Shown one piece after another: positions 36,701 through 42,544 of a stretch of 64,000 nt of DNA. This stretch comes from Archangium sp. (GTDB lineage: Bacteria; Myxococcota; Myxococcia; Myxococcales; Myxococcaceae), in NCBI GenBank assembly GCA_022843845.1, contig JALHMW010000005.1, forward strand, positions 124,001-188,000. The letters run 5' to 3'. The translations under genes were made by a program, and so were the position numbers. A model generated the notes under the pieces. That model was not told the DNA's origin and ran no database searches. It was given only the letters and a program-made list of their open reading frames with translations. Each line of letters opens with the position of its first letter. Position 1 is the stretch's first letter.

Positions 36701-36964
36701 GCCTTCGAGCGCCTCGCGCGCGTTGGGCGAATAGATGAGCGCGCGACGGAACAGATCTTCAGCACGCGGTGGGCTCTTGAGCCGCTCGCGCGCGAGGTGA
36801 CCGGCGCGCGACAGCAGATGCGCCGCCTCGTCGGGGGTCGGCACCTCGCGGGAGCGTGTCTCGTAGAGCCGGATCAGATCTTCGACGCGGCCCGACTTCT
36901 CGAGAGATGCCTCGACCTCGCCAAAGCCCTTCTCAGGGCCCTTCTCAGCAGCAGTGTCCGTCAT
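24704..36964 (-). CDS. gltI: giant TPR protein GltI (AgmK-like), gliding motility
   Basis: 4,086 residues, one of the largest genes expected in the genome. No signal peptide; it starts MTDTAAEKGPEKGFGEVEAS. Almost the whole length is tandem TPR-type helical pairs of about 34-37 residues, with recurring blocks such as AYQAILERKPDDGNALKLLG and ALEVYRQILSEDASHEGA. The last 370 or so residues (LWQQHLFHPRVRGPLSELMA to the end) are a non-TPR C-terminal domain. In M. xanthus AgmK/GltI is a similar giant cytoplasmic TPR protein needed for gliding and expected to act as a scaffold for the moving complex. The gene is between the TPR gene at 37055 and gltJ, as in that species. Confidence 0.93.
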   Translation of the reverse strand: MTDTAAEKGPEKGFGEVEASLEKSGRVEDLIRLYETRSREVPTPDEAAHLLSRAGHLARERLKSPPRAEDLFRRALIYSPNAREALEGLRAVAEGRNDAAMLADVLERLGLTSQGPAAAANYLKAGELYETKLSRRDRAVLCYQLAARAAPHERAGYQKGRAVLLGEGRYGSAYESLERERTHLGDRELLEDYVAFAEALVNNPLEHTLATKAIVRALSIDGKNARAQQAQKDLGKLEYVWRERAKTLKAQSHEEQNRRLAARLSLQVARLFAYYEPSSTAKLKEAIDRCFALWPAMPDALDLLEHVAEKSGDIRVALTVFSKLASDTRDKVAQVDLHLRIGQVLLTRANDSAGASAEFEQATRIDPSRPDAAELASELLIGQGKIAEGVGVLERHLATLKDRTAQVALRTTLADLASRLLKDEKLARTHLEAAIQVDANNAQVAWRLLKVYADGQELDRAWPLFELAISAPQPVAERVAMCEFVSLLCEDAGDAKRAFHALSCALPLDPSRGPLLTALKDAATRANQQPELALALRRAAQVAPAAAQTGLWKTLGQLLQSLDRPAEAQEAWLEVQKRHGDDAEAVTALGTIRKQLAEAPQDPRSKLEAEARKLEASAADPSAAAAVYRKILELDADSVPTLKKLGAAAANLGQWEEVATVAERLMALADSATERQEWRARLAQLLAERLSRKDEAAALYLNLLAEGVENATVVGGLERLASQGIRPTDISRALAPVYARAGDFQRQVASLLVQLNSAQDRDESKALLTLLAETTEKRLMDLRGAFDFRLRGLQLDPVDGAFRVEAARLARELKAQQDLARFLSEQAVKVTDPALAVSMFVEASRLAEEAGAIDDAMAALKAALQRAPDSVDLLSRTSTLALASRRLADADQTLRVLATHLTGDEQRDVYLQLSRVNGELQRPKEAAAALTEVIRLGGAEAEHLPAVASFLEQAGMMRELTQAQARLIALYEQAGDTDRASALSIARARVLETALGDKAEAIVRYAEVLKAKPSDADAIAALENLLADQTHRESAARAVLLAYEHSNDHRKQVSVLHVIAEAARDSMDKVNALKRSAELHTMHLRQPEQAFAALAEAVRITPEDVTLRAAARQAAEEADAIDSYAEVLQDLVDAGAGPAAVGLHRELADIYERKLNDQERAVAQLHKVLGLDAKNGDALKSLQRLHRAREEWWDLVPIIERLASLENDLAARTALEREAALLSEAKLDDLDRAALNWRQVVARDVLDRDAASALDRLYTKLDRPQELAFALELRRNQEGQSPQGRELAFRLGQLRQLRLNDLRGALEVYRQILSEDASHEGARQALEQWVRSNAAESATAMEILDPVLARTGDHQARISLREARLVSASGRTERARLSSEIRAILERDLAQPEAAFMNALKVFTDGLEREEVQPELERLAKETGSFAELAEIYESTSEEVEVAEERAGLLRRAAEIREQLEETEDAVRVWNALLQIAPQDRQALESLSKLYAKSQNARQLSAVYAQQAQLAADPTQKLDLLVKAGQAFATSGEDDKAIDAYRSALAIKRSVPVLSALDQLFGKTERFAEQADVLTQLAEETAEPEGKAGFLLRRGQLLEKEGQFADALRAFAEVLQHVTAEPHAVAGLERLMQQDAARVEAARLLEPVYRSASDLKKLVEVLDIRLGVTEASRRVALMLEIATLREAVGQKALALTTRLRSFAEAPADDEVRSELERLAADLGAFEELAASYEDTLERGAPEPLAGELWRRLASIYGERLSRFDLAARAWNECLTRDPKDTFVLEALAQIYRRTSQYRELSTVMRRQLALEPNVAAQVNLLFDLATLAEDTLSDKPLAAIAYQAILERKPDDGNALKLLGRLFGEMEKWPELAGVLAREVQQAEAQGQDEEARELLVRLGRLKLTRLGDPRGALNTYQEVLRRKPGHAGAVGALEEMARSDNPLKGEAANTLEPVFANEGEHLKLVQMIEAQVTSEPQPAERSALLRKMSEIYSQQMDNAEMAFVAATRALRELPDEPKNLALCTLLYKAADAREEYSTLLSEIAPKASDDTARANLYRVLAKVQTDSGEPQEAVESWKQVMSLAPTDGEAMEQIGKLLATQGRVPELIDVLKRQLNIEEDTTRRVGLLFQMGSLQDEQLNDAAGALTTFRRLLELAPTDLSALSRMDALCEDQQRWPELADVLGRRAGLASAEEKPAIAFKLAVVRETRLLDKAGAIELYTELLAENPRHPGALQRLEAMAQKEPQNQAAFQVLAKAYRDGSDPVKLSALIEARVTVSPDVVERKTLLQELAQIRDAQSEPELAYLSYYRAFKEDPNDAELRRRLEQSAQAAGSWDELAHAYEAELPRISEPSEAAKISLTLGSLHEQKLKDAAQAVIFYEKAREYDPAAAPRALASLDKLYGQLNRADKQADVLEALGAVTPEPQEKVGLYFRLGQLAMETLENPNQAAGAFEKVLETDPKHLPSLRSLEQLYESAQMSEKLYRVLEAQVDLVQGNERERVLGKMAVTSAEGLSNVDHSITLYREMLSKNPRNEQAFEALNALLDRAGRADELVELLLAKLQVTIDPRELVRLNERVGRVLFERLQRAEDAIPYFKAALDRDARHRGALEALRDIFESLGRRDDLVIILRRLIPLQEEASGVKSIRIRLAEIIAGSARREEALDAARRALEVEPHRQEDLDRLLQVFMQLKAWPDAVRSLEAKAQHFLLIEERDNAAEVLFQVTDLWRNTANKPDLAGPPLERILEIEPSNRKAYELALDLYSKQGDWRAYAQVMDRFLPNLVTEEEKVAALQQLAGVQESKLGQKDVAFLQYTRALHLNPSDDSVREQVERLAEETGSFEELAAVYEEVADELPRGPLAERMYLTLARVHDQKLDDADAAEGALRKVLAFDPTNEAALERLSSMFARRGSHKEYVVSLEQKLEAAPSLEARKEILREIARAYDEHLGSPEDAENALQRALELEADRGTLDVLAALQRRQGNHSAVASTLLRMRDIAQTPEERSRIQVDVAQVFERDLKDDEAAVEGFRQALEFDPANTVALEALEKLYSRLDRPAELLSVYERELELTSDYRERVRLLFKSASIWEERYQNLVNADACIDAALQVDPQNIQAIKTLERLRKAQGRWDELIGVVDRHINLLNNPEEKAVLCVEMGDIFHQQLKAVDRAVVAYHQALDLDPKCRPAMHALGTLYERSGNWPFALDMLEREAQVLGSTPEAVELYFRAGKINEDMLIDPGSAKRCYLESLRIDPAYLPAIRALKGVYEIEKDWENYEKALLEEARQTEDPQERSEAFLSVARYYESREERDQATQYYEEALKLVPDSLEAARPLADIYLSTESWERCEKMLDIVTTKMSQRYAAGPEDDELARELCRRFYRLGYVCEKNARRDKALNSFEKAYQLDATNLAVLEGYGNLLVQVKRFEEALKVYHSILLHHRGDLTDLEVAEIHWTLGDLHQQLKQYDRAENQFEKALGIDPRHEPTLKSMVTIAEAMQNFERAADFRQKLLQVVDGEAKFENGVALGKLARDKLNDPYLAIDAYLAAHKVAPDVLEVMDSLYVLYRETKQGAKAGEMLERMLQTDALKGDPQKGKRVWFALGEIARDELGDLDKATTAFNAALDLDWRFIEAFSALEAMLGRNKKWKTLDENYKRMLARFPKSDETHMARMTIWRALGDMYLNVMKAPDAAVEVYKVVAAGQPDNIEVQEQFAALAQSQAGYEQDAVDAWRRSLPTTSAPGKVASALAELAARRKDYDSAWLAAQVASGLIGELGAGEREILTKLTPYAKKRETAQRALTDRLWQQHLFHPRVRGPLSELMAILFEQAGGLYKEEFLRYGIVPKRHLIDASQGAEFHLSHYRYVSRLLGMEQIALYSPFLVATRERIAKKTTEPAGDPMVGVEVIHTDPIGVRVGGKFFGEAGQREAYYLLGRTMALLRPELVMTARVSAERLESIMQAAISLSVDRFRFTADLRAIDTERKLLERSLSEQARSALARVTREYVKVATPNDLRNYLEGAELTAVRAGAFVAGEIEPVKRMVMAETGSAYRVQPRSKIRDLMVFALGDDLHALRVAVGTSVEVQLRK

Positions 36965-37054
36965 GGAGAGCGGCGGGAATGTACCCTCCGCTCCCCACGG
37001 AACGAATGCGAAACTTGGTCAGATTTCGACCAGTTGCCCCTTTGCGTCGGGGCT

Positions 37055-38887
37055 TCAGGCCGAGGCGGTCGGCGTCACGGGCGGCTCGGTCACCACCGGC
37101 GCAGGCATGGCAGCGGCCTGGGTCTCGGCCGGAGCGGGAGCTTCTTCGTCGGCGTCGTCCTTCGGAGCGGCCTTCGGCTCAGGGCGCGGCATCGCCTTGA
37201 TGCGCTCGGCGTTCGCCGTGTCGCCAGCCTTGGTGAAGATGGCCTGAGCGCGATCGAGCAGCCCGGCCGTCTCGGCGAGCTGCGCGGCCTTCGGGAGCTG
37301 ACCGAGCTGCTCGTAGAGGGGCACGGCCTTGTCGGGGCGGGTCGCGGTGATCCACAGCTCGGCGGCCTGCTCGGTCTTCCCGAGGGTCTCGAGCCAACGC
37401 GCCTTCGCCGGCAGGTTGTTCTCGGCGTCGGCCTTGGCGAGCGCCTCGGCAGCGAACGCCTGCGCCTCGCTCGTGAGCTTCAGCTTGAGCATGAATGCAT
37501 ACGCCTTGGGGCCAGGGAGCGGCTTGAGCAGCTCGATGGCGTCGGTGTGCCGGCCAACGCCCATGAGGATGGTAGCAGCGCCGAGGCGATCGCCGCGCTC
37601 GACGAGCTTCGAGACCTCGAGATCGCGCACGCGGTTGGCGGCGACGAAGTCCTTCGCCTTCTCGTAGCAGCGGCGAGCGACGGCGAGCTTGCCGGCACGC
37701 TCCCAGGCCAGGGCGGCCTGATCGAACTGCAGCGCGCGCTCGTAGAGGGCTGCGATCTTTCCGAAGTCCTGCTTCTGCACGTAGAGCTCCATGAGGAGCT
37801 CCCATGCTTCGGCGCGCTCGAGCTGCGCTGTCACTTCGTCGGGCGAGAGCTTCGCGGACAGCGCGGTGATGCGGGCCGAGTCCTTCGCGCGAGCGGCTGC
37901 GCGGAGGGCCGACTTCAGATCGCCGCCGATCTCGTACAGCCGGGACGCCTCGACGTACGACTTGTTGTCTTCGTGAATACGGCCAGCATCACGCGTGCGG
38001 CCAGACTCCTCGTACTTGCGCGCGTCGAGCCCCCACTCCCCGGTCAGCACGGGAGCGACGCTCTGCTCGAACTTCGGGCGGTCTCCTCGCCGAGGGCCGC
38101 GATCGGAGCGATCGCCGCCACGAGCGGGGCCGCCACGCTTGTCACCGCGCGGGCCGCCAGGGCCATCACGCTTGTCGCCGCGGCGGGGGCGATCGTCCAT
38201 CGGAGGCGCGTCAGTCGTCGCGAGCGAGGCGAGATCGGCAGCGCTCGGCTGGCGGCCTGCAGCCTCGAACGCGGCAGCGGCACGGTCGGCCTCGTTCGCG
38301 GCCTTCCACACCAGGCCGGTCGTGAAGATGACGTCGTTCCACGTGATGCCGGGAGCAGCCTTCGGAGCCTCAGCCGGCGTCGACGCAGGCGCGTCGGCGG
38401 GAGCTGCGTCGGCGGGGGCTGCGTCTGCTGGTGCAGCGTCGGGGGAGGCCGCCTCAGCCGGTGCGCCCTCGGCTGCAGGTGCCTCCGGAGCCGTCTCGAC
38501 GGGAGCGGCATCCGAAGGTGCTGGCTCGGGTGCGTCCTTCTTCGGCTGACGCGTCACCCGCATCAGCGAGGTGAGCAGCTTGCCGCGCGACCCCATGTCC
38601 ATGTCGTTGAGCGACTTGAGCCGCAGGCCCTTGACGCCTTTGACGATCTCGTCGAGCGAGTGCTTCTGGCCCGAGTAGTCGCCCTTCGTCAGCGCCTTCT
38701 CGAGCGCCGAGAGCTCGTTGACCACCCGGTAGGCCGCACCGCCGCCCTTGCCGTCGCGCTTGCCGCCACGATCTCCATCGCGACCTCCGCGGCCCTTGCC
38801 ACCACGGCCATCTTTGTCGTCGAACGAGAAACCGCCACCGCCGCGTCCTGAGGGACCAGCCTTCGCCTTGTCATTGGGGCCAACCAT
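37055..38887 (-). CDS. TPR-like protein with RGG-rich head, gliding cluster
   Basis: 610 residues. The ATG at 38887 follows AAGGAGAGCACG; the frame opening 11 codons earlier lacks such a site. Residues 5-55 are Gly/Arg/Lys/Asp-rich (GRGGGGFSFDD, GGKGRGGRDGDRGG), an RGG-like basic region. An Ala/Pro/Asp-rich linker (about 115-200) and a second RGD/GG-rich patch (about 235-270) follow. Residues 285-570 are helical TPR-like repeats (ARKYEESGRTRDAGRIHEDN, LMELYVQKQDFGKIAALYER). No signal peptide, so it is cytoplasmic. In M. xanthus conserved genes occupy the same place between gltH and gltI (I recall MXAN_4864/4865), but I cannot confirm this gene's orthology. Confidence 0.82.
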   Translation of the reverse strand: MVGPNDKAKAGPSGRGGGGFSFDDKDGRGGKGRGGRDGDRGGKRDGKGGGAAYRVVNELSALEKALTKGDYSGQKHSLDEIVKGVKGLRLKSLNDMDMGSRGKLLTSLMRVTRQPKKDAPEPAPSDAAPVETAPEAPAAEGAPAEAASPDAAPADAAPADAAPADAPASTPAEAPKAAPGITWNDVIFTTGLVWKAANEADRAAAAFEAAGRQPSAADLASLATTDAPPMDDRPRRGDKRDGPGGPRGDKRGGPARGGDRSDRGPRRGDRPKFEQSVAPVLTGEWGLDARKYEESGRTRDAGRIHEDNKSYVEASRLYEIGGDLKSALRAAARAKDSARITALSAKLSPDEVTAQLERAEAWELLMELYVQKQDFGKIAALYERALQFDQAALAWERAGKLAVARRCYEKAKDFVAANRVRDLEVSKLVERGDRLGAATILMGVGRHTDAIELLKPLPGPKAYAFMLKLKLTSEAQAFAAEALAKADAENNLPAKARWLETLGKTEQAAELWITATRPDKAVPLYEQLGQLPKAAQLAETAGLLDRAQAIFTKAGDTANAERIKAMPRPEPKAAPKDDADEEAPAPAETQAAAMPAPVVTEPPVTPTASA

Positions 38888-38969
38888 CGTGCTCTCCTTG
38901 CGCGAGTCGGACGCCGGCATTCACCCGGGCACGACCGCTTCGACAGGGGAGCGAAAAGGCTCCCGAATG

Positions 38970-39641
38970 TCAGAAGCCCGCGTAGCGCACGAAGGGCAGC
39001 ACTGAAAAGCCCACAGATTGGGTGAGGACGCCGAAGTTGAAGTTGGCGTCGAGGCCAATGCTGAAGTGACGCAGCCTCGTGAAGTACTCGAGCCCCGGCC
39101 CAGCGAAGAGCAGCACGTCGGGCTGACTGATGAGCGCCGACGGCTGGTAGATGACGAAGGCGCCGCCAACACGGGCGTAGAACCAGGTGCGAGTGACCTC
39201 CTGGGCGTCCTTGAAGCCAGCGATGCGAATTCGTGCGCCGACCCCGGGAGCCACCGAGCCGAAGTCGCCCGACCGAACGGCCTGGGGCGTCTCGCTCGTC
39301 ATGCACTCGCGCGAGCCGCCGGCGCCGCAGGTGCGCACCGTGCCGGTGTAGTCCGAGCCCATGCGGTTGCTGGTCGCCAGAAAGAAGAGCGCCGGCGAGA
39401 CGCGCTCACCGACGTCGAAGCCGATCTCGACGAGCGCAGCCTGCCCCGGAGAGAAGTACTGCGCGCTCATCGGCCCTGCCGGCGGGTTGATGGTGCCCCA
39501 GAAGCCGGCCGAGACGCCGAAGAAGAAACCGCGCTCGATCTCGTTGTAGGTGATGGCCTTGCGATCTTCGAGCGGCTTGCCCTGAGCAACCGCGAGTGAC
39601 GAAGCCAACAGAGAACAGAACGCCAGCGAGCGCGTCATCAT
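38970..39641 (-). CDS. gltH: outer-membrane beta-barrel protein GltH (CglE-like)
   Basis: 223 residues with a signal peptide (MMTRSLAFCSLLASSLAVAQ). The mature part is amphipathic beta-strand-like (GFFFGVSAGFWGTIN, RTWFYARVGGAFVIY, RHFSIGLDANFNFGV). It ends in an aromatic residue (SVLPFVRYAGF), the mark of BAM-inserted barrels. Two Cys (TCGAGGSRECMT) may form a loop disulphide. In M. xanthus GltH, also called CglE as I recall, is an outer-membrane component of the gliding complex. The position between gltG and gltI supports this. Confidence 0.78.
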   Translation of the reverse strand: MMTRSLAFCSLLASSLAVAQGKPLEDRKAITYNEIERGFFFGVSAGFWGTINPPAGPMSAQYFSPGQAALVEIGFDVGERVSPALFFLATSNRMGSDYTGTVRTCGAGGSRECMTSETPQAVRSGDFGSVAPGVGARIRIAGFKDAQEVTRTWFYARVGGAFVIYQPSALISQPDVLLFAGPGLEYFTRLRHFSIGLDANFNFGVLTQSVGFSVLPFVRYAGF

Positions 39642-39696
39642 GGGTCGCGCACCCTATTCCCAGCGCCGCCGTGAGTCGACCGACTTCAGCGGCTCT

Positions 39697-40080
39697 TCAG
39701 TGCTGCTCTCTCAAGAACCGAACGAGGCGCTTCACCTCGGCGCGCGGCGCGCTCGACAGGGCGGCCTCGGACAGTTGAAGCCAGCGACAGCCTCGTGGAA
39801 TCGAAGCGGCCTCGTCCGCTCCGGTGATCACCACGAAACAGGCTCGCTCGAGATGCGCCGCCACGTACTGGGCGTGCGAGACGGCCCAGGGCGACATCCA
39901 CAACATGCGACGCTCGCTTCGCTTGAGGATCTCGACACACCCGGGCCCCTCGACGGGAAGGTGGCTGATGAAGAACCCCGGCAGGGCGCCAAGCGCACGT
40001 CGCAGCAGGCCAAGCGCACGCTCGCTCCCCGCCACGAAGGTGTGGGGGATTTCGAGTTCCGTATGGCAGGAGACGTCCAC
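39697..40080 (-). CDS. unknown protein inserted between gltG and gltH
   Basis: About 127 residues from GTG at 40080; the frame is open to TTG 40125, but that start lies in the loop of the 40103-40146 hairpin. It is soluble, with no signal peptide (VDVSCHTELEIPHTFVAGSE) and no recognised motif. Helical segments (ERALGLLRRALGALP) and a mixed alpha/beta centre are seen. Codon use is coding-like but less biased than in the glt genes. It is not one of the named M. xanthus glt genes, so it may be a lineage-specific insertion. Confidence 0.55.
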   Translation of the reverse strand: MDVSCHTELEIPHTFVAGSERALGLLRRALGALPGFFISHLPVEGPGCVEILKRSERRMLWMSPWAVSHAQYVAAHLERACFVVITGADEAASIPRGCRWLQLSEAALSSAPRAEVKRLVRFLREQH

Positions 40081-40102
40081 CAGGCAAGACAGAGCAAAGA
40101 AC

Positions 40103-40146
40103 ACGCCAGCGCCAGACCCGAGCAATCCCGGGGCCCGCGCTGGCGT
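40103..40146 (-). terminator. hairpin after gltG, possible terminator
   Basis: Perfect 10-base arms ACGCCAGCGC / GCGCTGGCGT (40137-40146 and 40103-40112), extendable by six inner pairs with one bulge. A T-rich stretch (GTTCTTTGCTCTGTCTTG) follows on the minus strand. It lies 27 bases after the gltG stop and may end or attenuate the gltD-gltG transcript. Confidence 0.55.
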
Positions 40147-40172
40147 TTGAGGTCAGAAGAGTGACGCTGCCG

Positions 40173-42059
40173 TCACTGACCCGACTGCTTGAAGATGAAG
40201 GGGTACGTGACGACCACGACGCCTCCGCCCTTCGGCTTCGGGAAGACCCAGGTGCGTACGCGGCCAGCGACACAGGCCTCCAGCTCGGCATTGCCTGCAG
40301 ACGACTGGGCGACCGACGAGCTGGCGACTGCGCCTGATGCCGAGATGATGAACTTCACCGCGACCTTGCCTTCGAGCTTGGGGTACCGGTTCAGCTGGCT
40401 CTCGTAGCAGAACCGAATCTGGCTCCGGTTCGCGTGGATGACCTTGCGGATGAGCTCCTTGTCGAGCGAGCCCATGACGGTCGGCTCGGACGAGGTGATG
40501 CCGATGTCGACGTCTTTCTTGCCGCCCAGCACGCCCACGCCAGTGCCGTAGCCGCCAGTGCCGCCGCCGCGCCCGCGGGTTCCGATGCCGCCGATGCCGA
40601 TGGTGTCACCGAGCCCGCCACCGCCAGAGCCCGAGCCGCGCAGACCGAGGCCTCCGAGGCCGGCCGCGTCGCCAGGCGCAGCACCGAACATGTTGCCCAT
40701 GGCGCTCTTGAGCTCACCGCCGAGGCCCTGGTGGCCGAAGATGGTGCTGATGCCGCCAGTGCCGCCGCCGAAGACCTTCGCGACGAGCAGACGGGCCTGA
40801 TCCTTGTTGTTCGGGTCGCCCTTGGGCGCCGCGTGCGCCGAACGCTTCGGGGCTTCCTTCTTGCCCATCGAGCCTTCGTCGCCCTTGCGTTTGGCGGCGA
40901 TCTCGCCCGAGTCCTTCTTCTTCTCGTACTTCTCGAGAATCGGGTTCTTCTGCGTCTCGGGCGGCTTGATCAGCAGCTTCGCGATGCGCGCCTGGTTGTT
41001 GTTGAGATCGTCGGCGAACTCGTCACCTTCGGCGTCACGGTTCGCGGCGCTGATGATGAAGAGCGCGGCGATGAAGAAGGCGACCAGGAAGATGTTGAGA
41101 ACGGTGAAGTCGACGGTCTCTGAGAACGGCACGAAGACCGGCTTGGGGACGGGCTGGAAGAAGGCCTCGACGGTGATGCCGCCGAGCTCGATCCACGCGA
41201 AGTCGTCATTGCTCAGGGTCAGCGCGACCGCATCGCCGTCGGCCTGCGCGAGGCCCTTCTTCTTGGCGTCGGCGAGGCTCAACACCTCATCGCCGAACTT
41301 GCGGTGCACTTCGCCTTCCATCTTGGTGGTGAAGCGAAGCTGCGCGCCGTTCTTGCCGAAGCGAACGAGCTCGAAGAGCGGACCCGAGATGTCGCCCATC
41401 TCGAAGTCGACGCCCTGGCCGCTGCCGACCTTGAACGAGCGCTCGACGCCGGGCGAGAGGAAGTACTCGCCGACGATGTGATCGCCCCAGAGGAAACGCA
41501 GCTCGACGCCGAGCGGGCCCGAGCCCTTGCGGCGGCGCGGACGCATGCGCGGGCTGATGCGCTCTTCGACGAGTTCTTCTGGCGGCGACGGCGGCGGGCG
41601 GTAGGCCGGCGCCGGGGCAGGAACGTGGACCACCTGAGGAGCCGCGACGACCTGAACCTGAGCGGCGACGACTTGCGGCGCGGCGACGGTCGCGACGAAC
41701 GGCTGGGTCGCAGCGGCGTCGGCGACCGGAGCGATGGTCGGGGCGATGGCAGGCGCGGCGCCGGCCTTTTCGATGCGAATGGTGGTGCCACCGACCTGAA
41801 TCGCGTCACCGAACGAGAGCGGGCTCTTCATCACCCGCTTGCCGTTGAGCATCGTACCTTCGACGGTGCCCATGTCGGTGACCGACAGGGTGCCGTCTGG
41901 GGCGACGTCGATCACGGCATGAATGCGCGCGACCTTCTCGTCATCGATGGTGAGGTGGGCAGAAGCAAGTCGCCCGATCTTGATCAGATCGCGGTCGAAG
42001 TCCTTCGAGGAGATGAGCTGTTCGCCCTTGAAAACTTTGAGCGTCAACGGGACGGGCAC
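40173..42059 (-). CDS. gltG: adventurous gliding motility protein GltG (FHA-TM-TonB-like)
   Basis: 628 residues from GTG 42059, which follows TGGAGG by 6 bases; the longer frame start is rejected. FHA domain at 5-97 (IGRLASAHLTIDDEKVARIH, GTMLNGKRV); the phosphothreonine-contacting Ser of the usual SxxH is Ala here (VARIHA), so phospho-binding may be altered. An Ala/Pro/Val linker leads to a second beta domain (about 183-300). One TM helix spans 317-338. The periplasmic part has a Gly-rich stretch (GLGGLGLRGSGSGGGGLGD) and ends in an AgmX/TonB-type domain (about 530-628) resembling the GltJ end. The protein anchors the gliding complex in the inner membrane. Confidence 0.93.
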   Translation of the reverse strand: MPVPLTLKVFKGEQLISSKDFDRDLIKIGRLASAHLTIDDEKVARIHAVIDVAPDGTLSVTDMGTVEGTMLNGKRVMKSPLSFGDAIQVGGTTIRIEKAGAAPAIAPTIAPVADAAATQPFVATVAAPQVVAAQVQVVAAPQVVHVPAPAPAYRPPPSPPEELVEERISPRMRPRRRKGSGPLGVELRFLWGDHIVGEYFLSPGVERSFKVGSGQGVDFEMGDISGPLFELVRFGKNGAQLRFTTKMEGEVHRKFGDEVLSLADAKKKGLAQADGDAVALTLSNDDFAWIELGGITVEAFFQPVPKPVFVPFSETVDFTVLNIFLVAFFIAALFIISAANRDAEGDEFADDLNNNQARIAKLLIKPPETQKNPILEKYEKKKDSGEIAAKRKGDEGSMGKKEAPKRSAHAAPKGDPNNKDQARLLVAKVFGGGTGGISTIFGHQGLGGELKSAMGNMFGAAPGDAAGLGGLGLRGSGSGGGGLGDTIGIGGIGTRGRGGGTGGYGTGVGVLGGKKDVDIGITSSEPTVMGSLDKELIRKVIHANRSQIRFCYESQLNRYPKLEGKVAVKFIISASGAVASSSVAQSSAGNAELEACVAGRVRTWVFPKPKGGGVVVVTYPFIFKQSGQ

Positions 42060-42144
42060 TGGTGCCTCCAGGAAACAGTATCGATGGCGACTTCGAACCG
42101 GCACCCGCTCCGACACCGTTGCGGGGACGAGGTTCCGCCGGGGT

Positions 42145-42405
42145 TCAGAGTTCGCCGACGGACTGCATGACCTTGTCTTTGAACTCTTCGCGAATCTTGA
42201 TCAGGTTGGAGTGCTTCACCTTTTTGCGGGCTTCGACGTACTCGCCATCGGGCTTGGTGAGATCGCCCTCGATGGTGTCGTCTTCGAACGAGTACTCGGT
42301 CTTCTTGTTGTACGTGACGTTGCCGTCGCCGCCCTTCTTGTCCTGAGCGAACGAAGACGTCGCGAGCAGCGCAGCTGCGACGACGACCAACAGGTGCTTC
42401 GACAT
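42145..42405 (-). CDS. small exported protein, GltF-like, copy B
   Basis: 86 residues. Signal peptide MSKHLLVVVAAALLATSSFAQ, then a short mature domain (DDTIEGDLTKPDGEYVEARK, then an amphipathic helix NLIKIREEFKDKVMQSVGEL). AGGAGG precedes the ATG by 6 bases. It is the downstream partner of a similar small gene (42545-42787) sharing the pattern T(I/L)EGxxxxP...R...L...F...(M/L)xQSVxxL. M. xanthus has one small gene, gltF, at this place, so one or both are candidates. Periplasmic location expected. Confidence 0.75.
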   Translation of the reverse strand: MSKHLLVVVAAALLATSSFAQDKKGGDGNVTYNKKTEYSFEDDTIEGDLTKPDGEYVEARKKVKHSNLIKIREEFKDKVMQSVGEL

Positions 42406-42544
42406 GAAACCTCCTGAGACCCTTTTCAGTGGCAGACCCTACCACTCTCGAGGTGTCCGCAAACGTCCTGCACTCGTTTCTGGCATCGCACAGGGTGAGA
42501 CATGGTGTGACCACCCCTGTGGGCACCTCGACGACACTTCAGCC

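Noticed and set aside
35675-38851. A 1,058-codon open frame on the plus strand across gltI and the TPR gene, and similar long frames at 28934-31147, 25964-27949 and 19380-21863.
   Set aside because: They are antisense to well-supported genes with strong codon bias and repeat content; they show no domains or signal peptides and reflect high third-position GC.
42406-42544. Possible regulatory RNA between the two small gltF-like genes.
   Set aside because: Only short imperfect repeats are visible; the 139 bases hold a good ribosome-binding site for copy B but no convincing conserved structure.
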